From assembly GCF_040797425.1 (NCBI RefSeq), contig NZ_JBFNEH010000012.1, positions 10,791 to 74,790 of the forward strand: 64,000 nucleotides of DNA. Direction: 5' to 3'. Both the position numbers and the translations under genes were made by a program. Below the pieces are notes generated by a model. It did not search any database. It was not told the origin of the DNA and was given only the letters and a program-made list of their open reading frames with translations. Shown piece by piece: positions 1-7,625 of the stretch. This stretch comes from Symbiobacterium sp040797425. Lineage in GTDB: Bacteria; Bacillota; Sulfobacillia; Symbiobacteriales; Symbiobacteriaceae. Numbering within the stretch: the first letter of the stretch is position 1; every line of letters starts with the position of its first letter.

Positions 1-39
1 CCTGGTTTCATCTGCCCGCGCCTGCTGCCGCTTCGCCAA
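1..39 (-). CDS. TetR-family regulator, N-terminal end only
   Basis: Only the first 13 codons lie in the window; the gene runs off the left edge. It starts at a TTG (positions 39-37) behind a strong AAGGGGGG ribosome site. The visible residues MAKRQQARADETR resemble the basic run that precedes helix 1 in TetR proteins. The two palindromic operators immediately upstream fit an autoregulated TetR repressor. The family call is an inference from 13 residues plus the operators. Confidence 0.45.
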   Translation of the reverse strand, partial: MAKRQQARADETR

Positions 40-54
40 CTCGATCCCCCCTTC

Positions 55-69
55 CTAACCACTGGTTAG
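55..69. promoter_or_regulatory. Operator 1, CTAACC-N3-GGTTAG
   Basis: Perfect inverted repeat with 6-bp arms and a 3-bp spacer, 16 bp upstream of the TTG start of the TetR-like gene. It has the same core as the second copy, with centres 31 bp apart, close to three helical turns. Confidence 0.6.
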
Positions 70-83
70 TTGTTCCGCTTTCA

Positions 84-102
84 TACTAACCAATGGTTAG
101 TA
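84..102. promoter_or_regulatory. Operator 2, TACTAACC-N3-GGTTAGTA
   Basis: Perfect 8-bp inverted repeat around AAT, containing the core of operator 1. TAACC/GGTTA palindromes of this size are typical of AcrR/QacR-type TetR sites. It probably controls the leftward regulator and any genes downstream of it. Confidence 0.65.
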
Positions 103-112
103 CGCGCGTCAA

Positions 113-143
113 GGGGGGCGGCAGGCAGCTCTGCCCGCCGCCC
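113..143 (-). terminator. GC-rich hairpin after the metallopeptidase-like gene
   Basis: Thirteen-base arms (116-128 and 131-143) pair with one wobble. There is no T-run on either side, so termination is plausible but not certain. It lies between the stop of the upstream gene and the TetR operators. Confidence 0.35.
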
Positions 144-189
144 AGACCTTGACGCCGCCCTGCGTATGACGTCGTACCGCCCGGCAGCA

Positions 190-1485
190 CTACAAGACCC
201 AGACGCGCAGCCAGCGGTCCCCTGCCTCGCACCGCGCCGCCGGTGCGGTCAAGGTGAGACCCCGGCCCTGCACCGTCAGCGGCCCGCACTCTCCATCCCC
301 GGCACCTGCGGAGTCGCCCTTCTGCACCGCCGGCATCTCGGGCAACCGGGCCGTGAAGCGCCGCCCGGCAGGGCCCCATTCCTCCAGGCACAGCGCTTCG
401 ACTGACACCTTCAGCCCGTCCGGCCCTGCGGCGCCGCAGAACCGGGTGTGCAGCCGGCGGCCCGGCCCGATGTTCAGCAGGTTGTTGGGGTCCCACATCA
501 CCCCGATCACCCGCGGCGGCAGGTGAATCTCCACGCGCACGCCGGGCCCCTTGTCCAGTTCGTCCAGAAGCGCCGCCACACGTTCCTGCCGCTTCACCTC
601 CGCCTCCTCCTCGGTCTCCAGGATGCGGGCAAACCCCTCGGCGACCACCACCTGGTTCACGGTCGGCCAGGGCTCGGAGACGGCCTCGGCCAGCAGGTCC
701 TGCAGGCTGGCCGTGCGCCGCCGGAGCCGTTCCTGCCAGCCCGGCGCGTGGCGATCGAGCAGCAGGGACAGGGCCGCACCGGTATCGTAGAACCGCCGAT
801 ATGCGGCATTCCGTCCGCCGCGGTTGTGCAGTCGCAGCCGCTCGGAGAGCGCGTCCCGCGCCGCCCCCGCCCGGAGCTCGATGTAGGTGGGCGTGCCCTC
901 CACCCACTCGACGGCCTGCTCGTAGGTCACCACCTCGCTCCGGTCCAGTCGGACCAGCCGCCCATGGCGGTACTGCCGCATCGCCAGGAACGCCGCAGCG
1001 GCGCCTGCCTCCCCGTCCAGGGCCCGGGCCAGCAACAGGTTCTCGACGATGGCCATGGCGTTGTTGGCGGCGTCGTTCTCGGGGTACTCCCGCATGACCT
1101 CCATCGCGCTCTGGTCGATGTGCGGCATGGCCGGGAGCGCTGCCTGCTGGAACACGTGGAACGCCTCGTGCAGGATGAGCCGGGCCAGCGTCGGCGCGTC
1201 GCCGGGCCCGTTCTCCGGCAAGCTGACCAGGGCGGACAGGTGTCCGTTCACGGGTGCGGCCGTGTTGGCCGCCATCTCCGGCAAGGCCGGTCCCCGGTGG
1301 ATGGCCCGGCCCGCCACCGTTCCGGCCGGGTGAAAACCCGCCGGGGGCGCGGGGTGTCCGACGAGCAACGCCTCGGTCCGGCCGTGGAGAACAATCGGGA
1401 TGGTATCCAGGTCGAACCCCGGCCACAGCGCTCCGCCCGCCGCCAACTGGTGTGCCTGCTGGAGTGCGGTCATGATCGTTTCCAC
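190..1485 (-). CDS. Putative zinc metallopeptidase-like protein (HExxH)
   Basis: A 431-residue protein of unrecognised family. HEAFH at residues 106-110 matches the zinc-binding HExxH signature and sits in an alpha-helical stretch (ARLILHEAFHVFQ). Acidic residues downstream, near REYPEND, could give a third ligand. The last 110 residues look beta-rich and resemble a separate domain. There is no signal peptide or membrane segment, so it is likely cytoplasmic. The GTG start has a GAGGAGG site 8 bases upstream. A longer open frame in another register over the same DNA is a shadow. Peptidase activity is inferred from the motif alone. Confidence 0.6.
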   Translation of the reverse strand: METIMTALQQAHQLAAGGALWPGFDLDTIPIVLHGRTEALLVGHPAPPAGFHPAGTVAGRAIHRGPALPEMAANTAAPVNGHLSALVSLPENGPGDAPTLARLILHEAFHVFQQAALPAMPHIDQSAMEVMREYPENDAANNAMAIVENLLLARALDGEAGAAAAFLAMRQYRHGRLVRLDRSEVVTYEQAVEWVEGTPTYIELRAGAARDALSERLRLHNRGGRNAAYRRFYDTGAALSLLLDRHAPGWQERLRRRTASLQDLLAEAVSEPWPTVNQVVVAEGFARILETEEEAEVKRQERVAALLDELDKGPGVRVEIHLPPRVIGVMWDPNNLLNIGPGRRLHTRFCGAAGPDGLKVSVEALCLEEWGPAGRRFTARLPEMPAVQKGDSAGAGDGECGPLTVQGRGLTLTAPAARCEAGDRWLRVWVL

Positions 1486-1549
1486 TGCGACGACCTCCTC
1501 TATGGCTGCGGTGGACCCTGCGCACGCCCCGCCCGCTCACCTGCCGCAC

Positions 1550-1863
1550 CTACTCGGCCGCCACGATGCGGTAGACTGATCCGCGCCGGTCCACGACGTA
1601 CAGCTCGCCGTCCTCGTCCTCGCCGAACGAGGTGATGTTCAAGCCCGAATCCAGCAGGCGGGTGGTCTGCCACTCCCCGTCCTTCCGGCTCAGGCCCCAG
1701 AGGTAACCGGTGCAGTCAGGGAGAGCGGCCGCTCGAGCCCGCTCACCACCTGCTCCAGTGCGATCTTCACCTGCCCCGGTTCCTGCGCCGGTCCCTGGGC
1801 CGTGCTGCACCCGAACAGCAACGACACCAGGAGGGCAACAACGGTGCGCAGGTTTGCCCCCAC
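1550..1863 (-). pseudogene. Remnant of a PQQ-dependent sugar dehydrogenase-type lipoprotein
   Basis: The 5' part is intact: an AGGAGGGG site, a GTG start at 1863, a lipoprotein signal ending LLFGC, and a mature start VKIALEQVVSGLERPLSL like the first propeller strand of glucose/sorbosone dehydrogenases. Near position 1700 the reading frame changes. The final 50 codons match the family's C-terminus (YLWGL, then SFGEDEDGELYVVD and VYRI). The family is usually 350-420 residues; about 100 codons remain. An internal deletion of roughly three quarters of the gene, out of frame, explains this. It cannot encode a working enzyme. Confidence 0.7.
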
Positions 1864-2065
1864 GTCCAACCCCTCCTGTTGCTCACCTTTCCGTGGCCCT
1901 CGTGATCAGACCTGATCTCGCCCCGTGCGCCCCATCCCTTGACGGCACTTCCCCCCTCCGCTACGCTTAGAATCCAGTAAACAAGGTGCATGCTGAACAC
2001 TGAAGGTTATACATCCGCGCCGCCCGCATCCGGGGCGACTGGCAGGGGGTTCCTGTCCCGTCGTT

Positions 2066-2090
2066 CTTGTTCGGCTTCGCTGGTGCGACC
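2066..2090 (+). repeat. Dispersed 25-bp repeat, copy A
   Basis: Reads CTTGTTCG-N7-CTGGTG and belongs to the six-copy family whose other members lie at 15010, 33819, 33907, 33964 and 34064. It is the most divergent copy at its 3' end. It lies in the non-coding DNA before the phosphoesterase gene. Confidence 0.55.
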
Positions 2091-2213
2091 TCCTCCGGTC
2101 ACGAGAACCCTGCCGGGCCGATCCGCGGGGACAGCCCCACGCCCACCGGCACCAGAGAACCCGAAGCGGGCGATCGCCAGCCACCGCCCACACGCCAAGA
2201 AGGAGGAGCTCCC

Positions 2214-2972
2214 GTGGCCATCTACGCGATCGGCGACCCTCATCTCAGCCTGGCCGTCAACAAGCCGATGGACATATTCGGCCCCCGCTGGGCGGGCCAC
2301 ACCGTGCGTTTCCTTCAGAACTGGGAGGCGACGGTCGGTCCGGACGACGTCGTGCTCGTGCCCGGCGACATCTCGTGGGCGATGACCCTCGAGGAGGCCC
2401 TGCCGGACCTGCAGGAGATCGACCGCCTGCCCGGCCGGAAGCTGCTGATTCAGGGCAACCACGACTACTGGTGGCAGTCGCTGAAGAAGCTCCGGGAGTT
2501 GCCCCTCAGCACCATCGCCTTTATCCAGAACGACGCCGTCCTCCTCCCCGAGGGCGCCGTGCCGGGCGTGGCAGGGCCCGTGGCGGTGTGCGGAACCCGG
2601 GGCTGGATCTCCCCGGGGGATCGCTCCTGGGATGAAGATCCCGCGCACAATGAGAAGATCTACCTGCGGGAAGTCGGCCGGCTGCGGCTCTCGCTGGAGG
2701 CCGGGCGCAAGGCGGGGGCTGCCGCATACGTGGTGATGCTCCACTATCCCCCGGTAGCCGAAGACCACGCACCGACGGGCTTCACCGAGCTCATCGAGAG
2801 CTGGGGCGGGGTGCTTCTCTGCGTGTACGGCCACCTGCACGGGCCGGGTGCGGCGATGCGCGCCTTCCAGGGGGTGCACGGCGGAGTCCGCTACCAGCTC
2901 GTGGCCTGCGATGCCATCGACTTCACGCCCGTGAACCTCTTCCCGTCTGCGCCCGCGTCGCACGCGCAGTAG
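2214..2972 (+). CDS. Metallophosphoesterase
   Basis: A 252-residue calcineurin-like phosphoesterase. All family metal-binding blocks are visible in order: GDPH near residue 7, GDIS near 46, GNHDYWW near 79, HYPP near 172 and GHLHG near 200. It probably hydrolyses phosphomono- or diesters with a dinuclear metal centre; the substrate cannot be read from sequence. No signal peptide is present, so it is cytoplasmic. The open frame extends upstream, but the GTG at 2214 is chosen because AAGGAGG lies 7 bases before it and the GDPH motif then sits at the usual distance from the N-terminus. Confidence 0.85.
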   Translation: MAIYAIGDPHLSLAVNKPMDIFGPRWAGHTVRFLQNWEATVGPDDVVLVPGDISWAMTLEEALPDLQEIDRLPGRKLLIQGNHDYWWQSLKKLRELPLSTIAFIQNDAVLLPEGAVPGVAGPVAVCGTRGWISPGDRSWDEDPAHNEKIYLREVGRLRLSLEAGRKAGAAAYVVMLHYPPVAEDHAPTGFTELIESWGGVLLCVYGHLHGPGAAMRAFQGVHGGVRYQLVACDAIDFTPVNLFPSAPASHAQ

Positions 2973-3126
2973 GGGGCGACCGCCTGCCAGCCTCCCCCCG
3001 GGGCGGACGCAGGCGCGTCCACCCCGCGGCCGCGGCGGGCGCACCCGAGTCCCGGTGGGGCATGACCGGCGCCGGCCATCTATGTTAAGATAGGGACACA
3101 GACGGAGAGAGGAAATGAGGGTGGCC

Positions 3127-3582
3127 ATGGCAACCCCGAGCATGGAAGATTACGTGGAAAAGATCTACGAACTGATTAAGACGAAGGGCTATGCCCGGGT
3201 AAGCGACGTTGCCATCGAGCTGAACCTGCAGCCGTCTTCGGTGACCAAGATGGTGCAGAGGCTGGCGGAGGCGGGCTACTGCCACTACGAGCGCTACCGG
3301 GGGTTCGTCCTCACGCCCGCAGGCGAGATGCTGGGCGAGGAGATGAAAGACCGGCACGCGATGCTGTCGGAGTTTCTCCGTACCATCGGCGTGCCGGAAG
3401 AGACCGTTCAGGTAGACGTCGAGGGCATCGAGCACCACGTCAGCCCGTCCACCGTGCGCTGTCTGCAGGACCTCACCTCGTTCCTGCGCGAGAACGAGGA
3501 CGTTCGCCTGGCCCTGGCCGCCCACCAGCGGCGTCGCCGGGAGCAGGAAGCGGCCGCAGCCAAAGCGCGGGAGCAGGCCTAG
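3127..3582 (+). CDS. mntR: Manganese-responsive transcriptional regulator MntR
   Basis: DtxR-family metal sensor of 151 residues. In Bacillus, MntR represses manganese importers when Mn(II) is bound. With this start, Asp8, Glu11, His77, Glu99, Glu102 and His103 of the B. subtilis protein all align without gaps (MEDYVE, DRHAML, EGIEHH). The winged helix spans about residues 5-70. An Arg/Glu/Ala tail extends beyond the 142-residue Bacillus protein. An in-frame ATG 12 bases earlier (3115) is possible, but its purine run is too close. The stop overlaps that of the convergent MFS gene. No manganese transporter is adjacent unless the MFS gene acts as one. Confidence 0.9.
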   Translation: MATPSMEDYVEKIYELIKTKGYARVSDVAIELNLQPSSVTKMVQRLAEAGYCHYERYRGFVLTPAGEMLGEEMKDRHAMLSEFLRTIGVPEETVQVDVEGIEHHVSPSTVRCLQDLTSFLRENEDVRLALAAHQRRRREQEAAAAKAREQA

Positions 3583-4796
3583 GCCGACTGACGGGTGCCG
3601 GTCTGCTGCTGCACCCGGGCGCGCACGACCATCCAGCACCAGCCCGCCGCGAAGAGGAGCAGCACGGCGGTCAGCGGAAACACCCAGCGGACGCCCGCAC
3701 GGTCGCCGAGCACGCCGCCCAGCAGCGGGCCCAGCATCGCGCCCAGGTTGAACGCAGACTGGTTGAGGCCAAACGCCTTGCCTCGCTGCTCGCGGGGCAC
3801 CAACTCCGTGATGAGCGCCGCGATGCCCGGGCTCACGGCCGCCAGTGCCAGGCCCGCCGTCAGCCGGAAAACCCCCATGCCCAGGCCGCTGCTCACCAGG
3901 GCCTGGGGGATCGTGAGCAGGGCAGCCCCCAGCAGCCCCACGGAGACCGTGACCGTGTAGCCCCACCGCTCGCCGAGGGCCGCCCACCGGGGCGCCGCCA
4001 CGATAAAGGCGAGGCCGGGCAGCGAGTAGATCACGCCGGCGAGCCAGTTCGGCTGACCGGGACCGAGAAGCTCCTTGATATACGGAACCAGAATGGGCTC
4101 CATGGCTGACTGCGAGGACTGCATCAGGGTGCTCACCAGGAGCACCAGCAGGAGCGCCCCGCCCTGCAGCACGTGGCGCATGTCCCCGACCAGGTTGCCG
4201 GCCTGCTGCGGCTGCCGCTCGAATTGCTCCCGCACGCTGACCAGCACCAGCAGCGTCGCCGCAAAGACGAACACGCCGCTCAGCATCATCGTCGTGCGAA
4301 TCCCCACCAGGTCGGCCAGGACTCCGCCCAGCATCGGGCCCAGAATCGACCCGGCCTGGTTGCCCGTCTGCACCAGGGAGAGCGCCCGCCCGAGATGGCG
4401 CTCCGGGGTTGTGGTCGCCACCAGGGCCGTCGCCGTGGGGATGAAGCCGGTCAACGCGCCGATCATGATGCGCACGCCGAGCAGTTCCACCGGCGTCCGG
4501 ACCAGGGACATCAGCACGTACGAGGCGCCCAGGAAGATCCCGGCCCTCACCATCATCGCCTTCCGGCCCCACCGGTCGCCCAGGGCGCCCCAGAGCGGGG
4601 CGCTGAGTGCGCTGAATCCGGAGTTGACTGCGCCGAGCACGCCGGCCCAGACCGTGACGCCGACCGTCACGCCCAAGTCGTCCCCCAGGAAGACGGGCAT
4701 GAACGGCATCACCATCGTCCAGCAGGCCGACGCGATGAACACTGCTGCCCAGAGAACAAACACGTTTCTGCGCCACGACTCCATGAGCGACGGCAC
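3579..4796 (-). CDS. MFS efflux transporter
   Basis: A 405-residue major-facilitator protein with about 12 hydrophobic segments. The MFS motif-A loop GALGDRWGRKA lies between helices 2 and 3, and a second half-motif (PREQRGKAFG) lies in the central loops. It resembles drug/H+ antiporters of the Bmr/TetA type; the substrate is unknown. The GTG start follows GGGGAGGAA closely; ATG at 4784 is an alternative. A TGGACA-N17-TATAGT promoter lies upstream. It converges with mntR and shares its CTAG stop palindrome. Confidence 0.82.
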   Translation of the reverse strand: MPSLMESWRRNVFVLWAAVFIASACWTMVMPFMPVFLGDDLGVTVGVTVWAGVLGAVNSGFSALSAPLWGALGDRWGRKAMMVRAGIFLGASYVLMSLVRTPVELLGVRIMIGALTGFIPTATALVATTTPERHLGRALSLVQTGNQAGSILGPMLGGVLADLVGIRTTMMLSGVFVFAATLLVLVSVREQFERQPQQAGNLVGDMRHVLQGGALLLVLLVSTLMQSSQSAMEPILVPYIKELLGPGQPNWLAGVIYSLPGLAFIVAAPRWAALGERWGYTVTVSVGLLGAALLTIPQALVSSGLGMGVFRLTAGLALAAVSPGIAALITELVPREQRGKAFGLNQSAFNLGAMLGPLLGGVLGDRAGVRWVFPLTAVLLLFAAGWCWMVVRARVQQQTGTRQSA

Positions 4797-4831
4797 TTCC
4801 TCCCCGGCTCACCCGCCATGTTCATGTCTAG

Positions 4832-4860
4832 ACTATAGGCCGAAATGGCGTTCGTGTCCA
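4832..4860 (-). promoter_or_regulatory. Sigma-A-type promoter of the MFS gene
   Basis: On the minus strand, TGGACA and TATAGT are separated by 17 bases, about 36 bp before the start of the transporter gene. Confidence 0.55.
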
Positions 4861-4964
4861 TCACGGCCAAGTAGAATTGGAATTGGCGGCAACTTTGGCA
4901 GGGTTTCACAGGAGACTAGTTGAACTGTTGAGCAGTCGCAGTGACAGAAGAGGGGAGAGCCACC

Positions 4965-5672
4965 GTGTCCAACAAGCTGAGCCAGGCCGAAATCGATGCG
5001 CTTGTCGCCAGCCTCCTGGCCGCCGATGCGCGTGAGGCGGCGCAGGCCGGCCAGGACAAGAGCCAGGGCGAAGGAGCGAAGACGGACCAGTCCGCCGCCG
5101 GGGAAACCACCGCGGGCGGCGGGGCACCCGGAGCAGCTCAGCCCGACGGCTTTGCGTCGGTCACCGATCTGGGGATGGTCACGCAGGAGGAACTGGACGC
5201 CGCCGTGGCTGCCTCAAAGCGCGCCGGTGCTGCTCCGGCGGGGACTGCCTCTGCAGCTACCCCTTCCGCCCCCGGCACGGTCGCCGGAGCCGGTACCAAG
5301 ACGGAAGCGGCGGGCACTGCCGCAGGCACCGCCGGTACCCCCACGGGCGCCGCAGGTGCCCGGCCTGGATCCTCCGGCCAGGGTGGGGCGAAGGCGCCGC
5401 GGTCCCTGCAGTCCATCGCACCCGGACTGCGGAACGCGCTGCTCGACATCGAACTCACGCTGCACGTGGAACTGGGCACCGTCCGGCTGCCCCTGGGCGA
5501 GATCCTGGCCATGGGCCCCGGCTCCGTGATCACCCTCGACCGTCTGGCCAGCGAGCCGCTTGATGTGAAGATCAACCAGGTTCCGGCCATGAAGGCGGAA
5601 GTCGTCGCCATCGGCGAGAAGTACGGCATCCGCATCGTGGAAACGAAGCTCCGGCAAGAACTGGCCTCGTAA
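4965..5672 (+). CDS. FliN/FliY-like flagellar switch domain protein
   Basis: A 235-residue protein. Residues 4-18 (KLSQAEIDALVASL) resemble the N-terminal motif of FliM/FliY. Residues 60-150 form a low-complexity Ala/Gly/Pro/Thr linker. Residues 150-225 form a SpoA (FliN) domain (ELGTVRLPLGEIL, LDRLASEPLDVKIN, EVVAIGEKYGIRI). FliN-domain proteins build the flagellar C-ring and bind CheY or CheC-type phosphatases. No other flagellar gene is in the window, so this is an orphan or auxiliary copy. The GTG at 4965 is preferred over 4941 because AGGGGAG is 7 bases upstream. Confidence 0.8.
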   Translation: MSNKLSQAEIDALVASLLAADAREAAQAGQDKSQGEGAKTDQSAAGETTAGGGAPGAAQPDGFASVTDLGMVTQEELDAAVAASKRAGAAPAGTASAATPSAPGTVAGAGTKTEAAGTAAGTAGTPTGAAGARPGSSGQGGAKAPRSLQSIAPGLRNALLDIELTLHVELGTVRLPLGEILAMGPGSVITLDRLASEPLDVKINQVPAMKAEVVAIGEKYGIRIVETKLRQELAS

Positions 5673-5690
5673 CCTTGGCCAGCAAAGCGA

Positions 5691-5734
5691 CAGCCTCCGT
5701 CCGGCATCACACCGGACGGAGGCTGTTTATTCTT
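5691..5734 (+). terminator. Rho-independent terminator after the FliN-like gene
   Basis: Perfect 14-bp stem (5691-5704 with 5712-5725), 7-base loop, then TTTATTCTT. It lies between convergent genes and probably serves both. Confidence 0.9.
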
Positions 5735-5753
5735 GGCCCGGGCCGGCGCAGGC

Positions 5754-7625
5754 TTACCCGACGAGCTGGCCGGCGGCGAACTGGCTGTTGTAGAGGTCGG
5801 CATAGTGGCCGCCCGCCGCGAGCAGTTGTCGGTGCGTGCCCTGCTCCACAATGCGCCCGTGGTCCATCACGAGGATCAGGTCCGCGTCCCGAATCGTGGA
5901 GAGCCGGTGGGCGATCACGAAGCTGGTCCGCCCCTTCATCAGCGACTGCATCGCCCGCTGGATCTGCAGCTCCGTGCGGGTATCCACCGAAGAGGTGGCC
6001 TCGTCGAGGATCAACATGGGCGGGTCGGCGAGGAAGGCCCGGGCGATGGTGAGCAGCTGCTTCTGCCCCTGGGAGAGGTTCGACGCCTCCTCGTTCAGCA
6101 CGGTGTCGTAGCCGTCGGGAAGGGCCCGGATGAAGGCGTCGGCGTGAGCCAGCTTCGCCGCCCGCACGACCTCCTCCTCCGTCGCTCCCTTCTTGCCGTA
6201 GGCGATGTTCTCCCGGATGGTGCCGTGGAAGAGCCACGTGTCCTGCAGCACCATGCCGAAGAGCGCCCGCAGATCCTCCCGCCGCATGCGCCGGATGTCC
6301 ACGCCGTCGACCGTGATGCGGCCGCCGTTGAGCTCGTAGAAGCGCATCAGCAGGTTGACCAGCGTGGTCTTGCCGGCGCCCGTGTGGCCGACGATGGCGA
6401 TCACCTGACCCGGGCGGGCGGTCAGGTTGAGGTTCTCGATCAGCGGCTCCTCGGCCTTGTAGCTGAAGCGGACGTTCTCGAAGCGCACCTCGCCCCGCGG
6501 CTGTGCGAGCTTCACCGGCTCCGCCGCGTCAGGCACCTCCTCCTCCTCGTCCAGCAGCTCGAAGACCCGCTCGGCCGAGGCGATGGTGGACTGGATGATG
6601 TTTACGATGTTCGCGGTCTGCGTGATCGGCTGGCTGAACTGCCGGGCGTACTGGATAAACGCCTGGATGTCGCCGATCTCGACCGCCCTGCGGGTGACGA
6701 AGATGCCGCCCGCCACCGCGACGATCACGTAGCCGATGTTGTTCACGAGGCCCATCAGGGGGTGAATGATGCCCGAGATGAACTGGGCCTTCCAGCCCGC
6801 CGTGTAGAGCCGCTCGTTGATCCGGTCAAACTCGGCGATGGCGTCACCCTGTTTGCCGTAGGCCTTCACCACCAGGTGGCCGGTGAACGTCTCCTCCACG
6901 TGGCCGTTGAGTTCGCCCAGGGCCGCCTGCTGCGCCGCGAAGTACTTCTGGGAACGCCGGGCCACTCCGACGGTGACCAGGGCCGAGAGCGGCAGCGAGA
7001 TGAGCGTCACCAGCGTGAGCACCGGGCTGATGGCCAGCATCATCACCACCACTCCCACCAGCGTCACGAGGGCAGTGATGAGCTGCGTCAGGCTCTGCTG
7101 CAGGGTGCCGGCGATGTTGTCGACATCGTTGGTCACCCGGCTGAGGATCTCGCCATGCGTGCGGCCGTCGAAGAAGCGCAGCGGCAGCCGGGACAGCTTG
7201 GCGTTTACCTGGTTGCGCAGGTCGTAGACCGTACGCTGGGCGATCCCGGCCATCACGTACTGCTGCAGGAACGAGAAGCCTGCGCTCACCACGTACAGGA
7301 CCGCCAGCAGCGCCAGGATGCGGCCGATCGCCGCGAAGTCGATGCCCCCGCCCGGGATGCCGGCCAGCTTCGCCATCATGCCCTCGAAGAGCTTCGTCGT
7401 GGCCTTGCCCATGATGCGCGGGCTCAGAATGCCGAAGACCGTGCTCAGCGCTGCCAGCACGAAGACCAGTCCGATCTGCCAGAGGCGCGGGCGCTGGTAA
7501 CGAAGCAGGCGGCGCAGCGTGCCCCAGAAGTCACGGGCCCGCTCGCCGGGCATGGCCATGGGCGGCCCCATGCCGGGGCCGCGGCCGGGTCTTGGGCCGC
7601 GTCGAGGTCCGTGTGCTGCGCTCAT
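5754..7625 (-). CDS. ABC exporter subunit, catalytic half of a heterodimer
   Basis: A 623-residue fused exporter half: a Gly/Pro/Arg-rich N-terminus, six transmembrane helices (about 60-345), then the ATPase. The ATPase has Walker A GHTGAGKTT, signature LSQGQ, Walker B LILDEATSS with the catalytic Glu, and an H-loop His (IAHRLST). It pairs with the preceding subunit, whose nucleotide site is degenerate, as in TM287/288, BmrCD and LmrCD. The substrate is unknown; drugs or lipids are usual for the family. Its ATG overlaps the upstream stop by four bases (ATGA). The open frame continues upstream but that is out-of-gene sequence. Confidence 0.88.
   Translation of the reverse strand: MSAAHGPRRGPRPGRGPGMGPPMAMPGERARDFWGTLRRLLRYQRPRLWQIGLVFVLAALSTVFGILSPRIMGKATTKLFEGMMAKLAGIPGGGIDFAAIGRILALLAVLYVVSAGFSFLQQYVMAGIAQRTVYDLRNQVNAKLSRLPLRFFDGRTHGEILSRVTNDVDNIAGTLQQSLTQLITALVTLVGVVVMMLAISPVLTLVTLISLPLSALVTVGVARRSQKYFAAQQAALGELNGHVEETFTGHLVVKAYGKQGDAIAEFDRINERLYTAGWKAQFISGIIHPLMGLVNNIGYVIVAVAGGIFVTRRAVEIGDIQAFIQYARQFSQPITQTANIVNIIQSTIASAERVFELLDEEEEVPDAAEPVKLAQPRGEVRFENVRFSYKAEEPLIENLNLTARPGQVIAIVGHTGAGKTTLVNLLMRFYELNGGRITVDGVDIRRMRREDLRALFGMVLQDTWLFHGTIRENIAYGKKGATEEEVVRAAKLAHADAFIRALPDGYDTVLNEEASNLSQGQKQLLTIARAFLADPPMLILDEATSSVDTRTELQIQRAMQSLMKGRTSFVIAHRLSTIRDADLILVMDHGRIVEQGTHRQLLAAGGHYADLYNSQFAAGQLVG

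Noticed and set aside
4830..4850. Sigma-28 (flagellar) promoter before the FliN-like gene, from GCCGAAAT
   Set aside because: No TAAA element lies 15 bases upstream; the same bases fit a minus-strand sigma-A promoter better.
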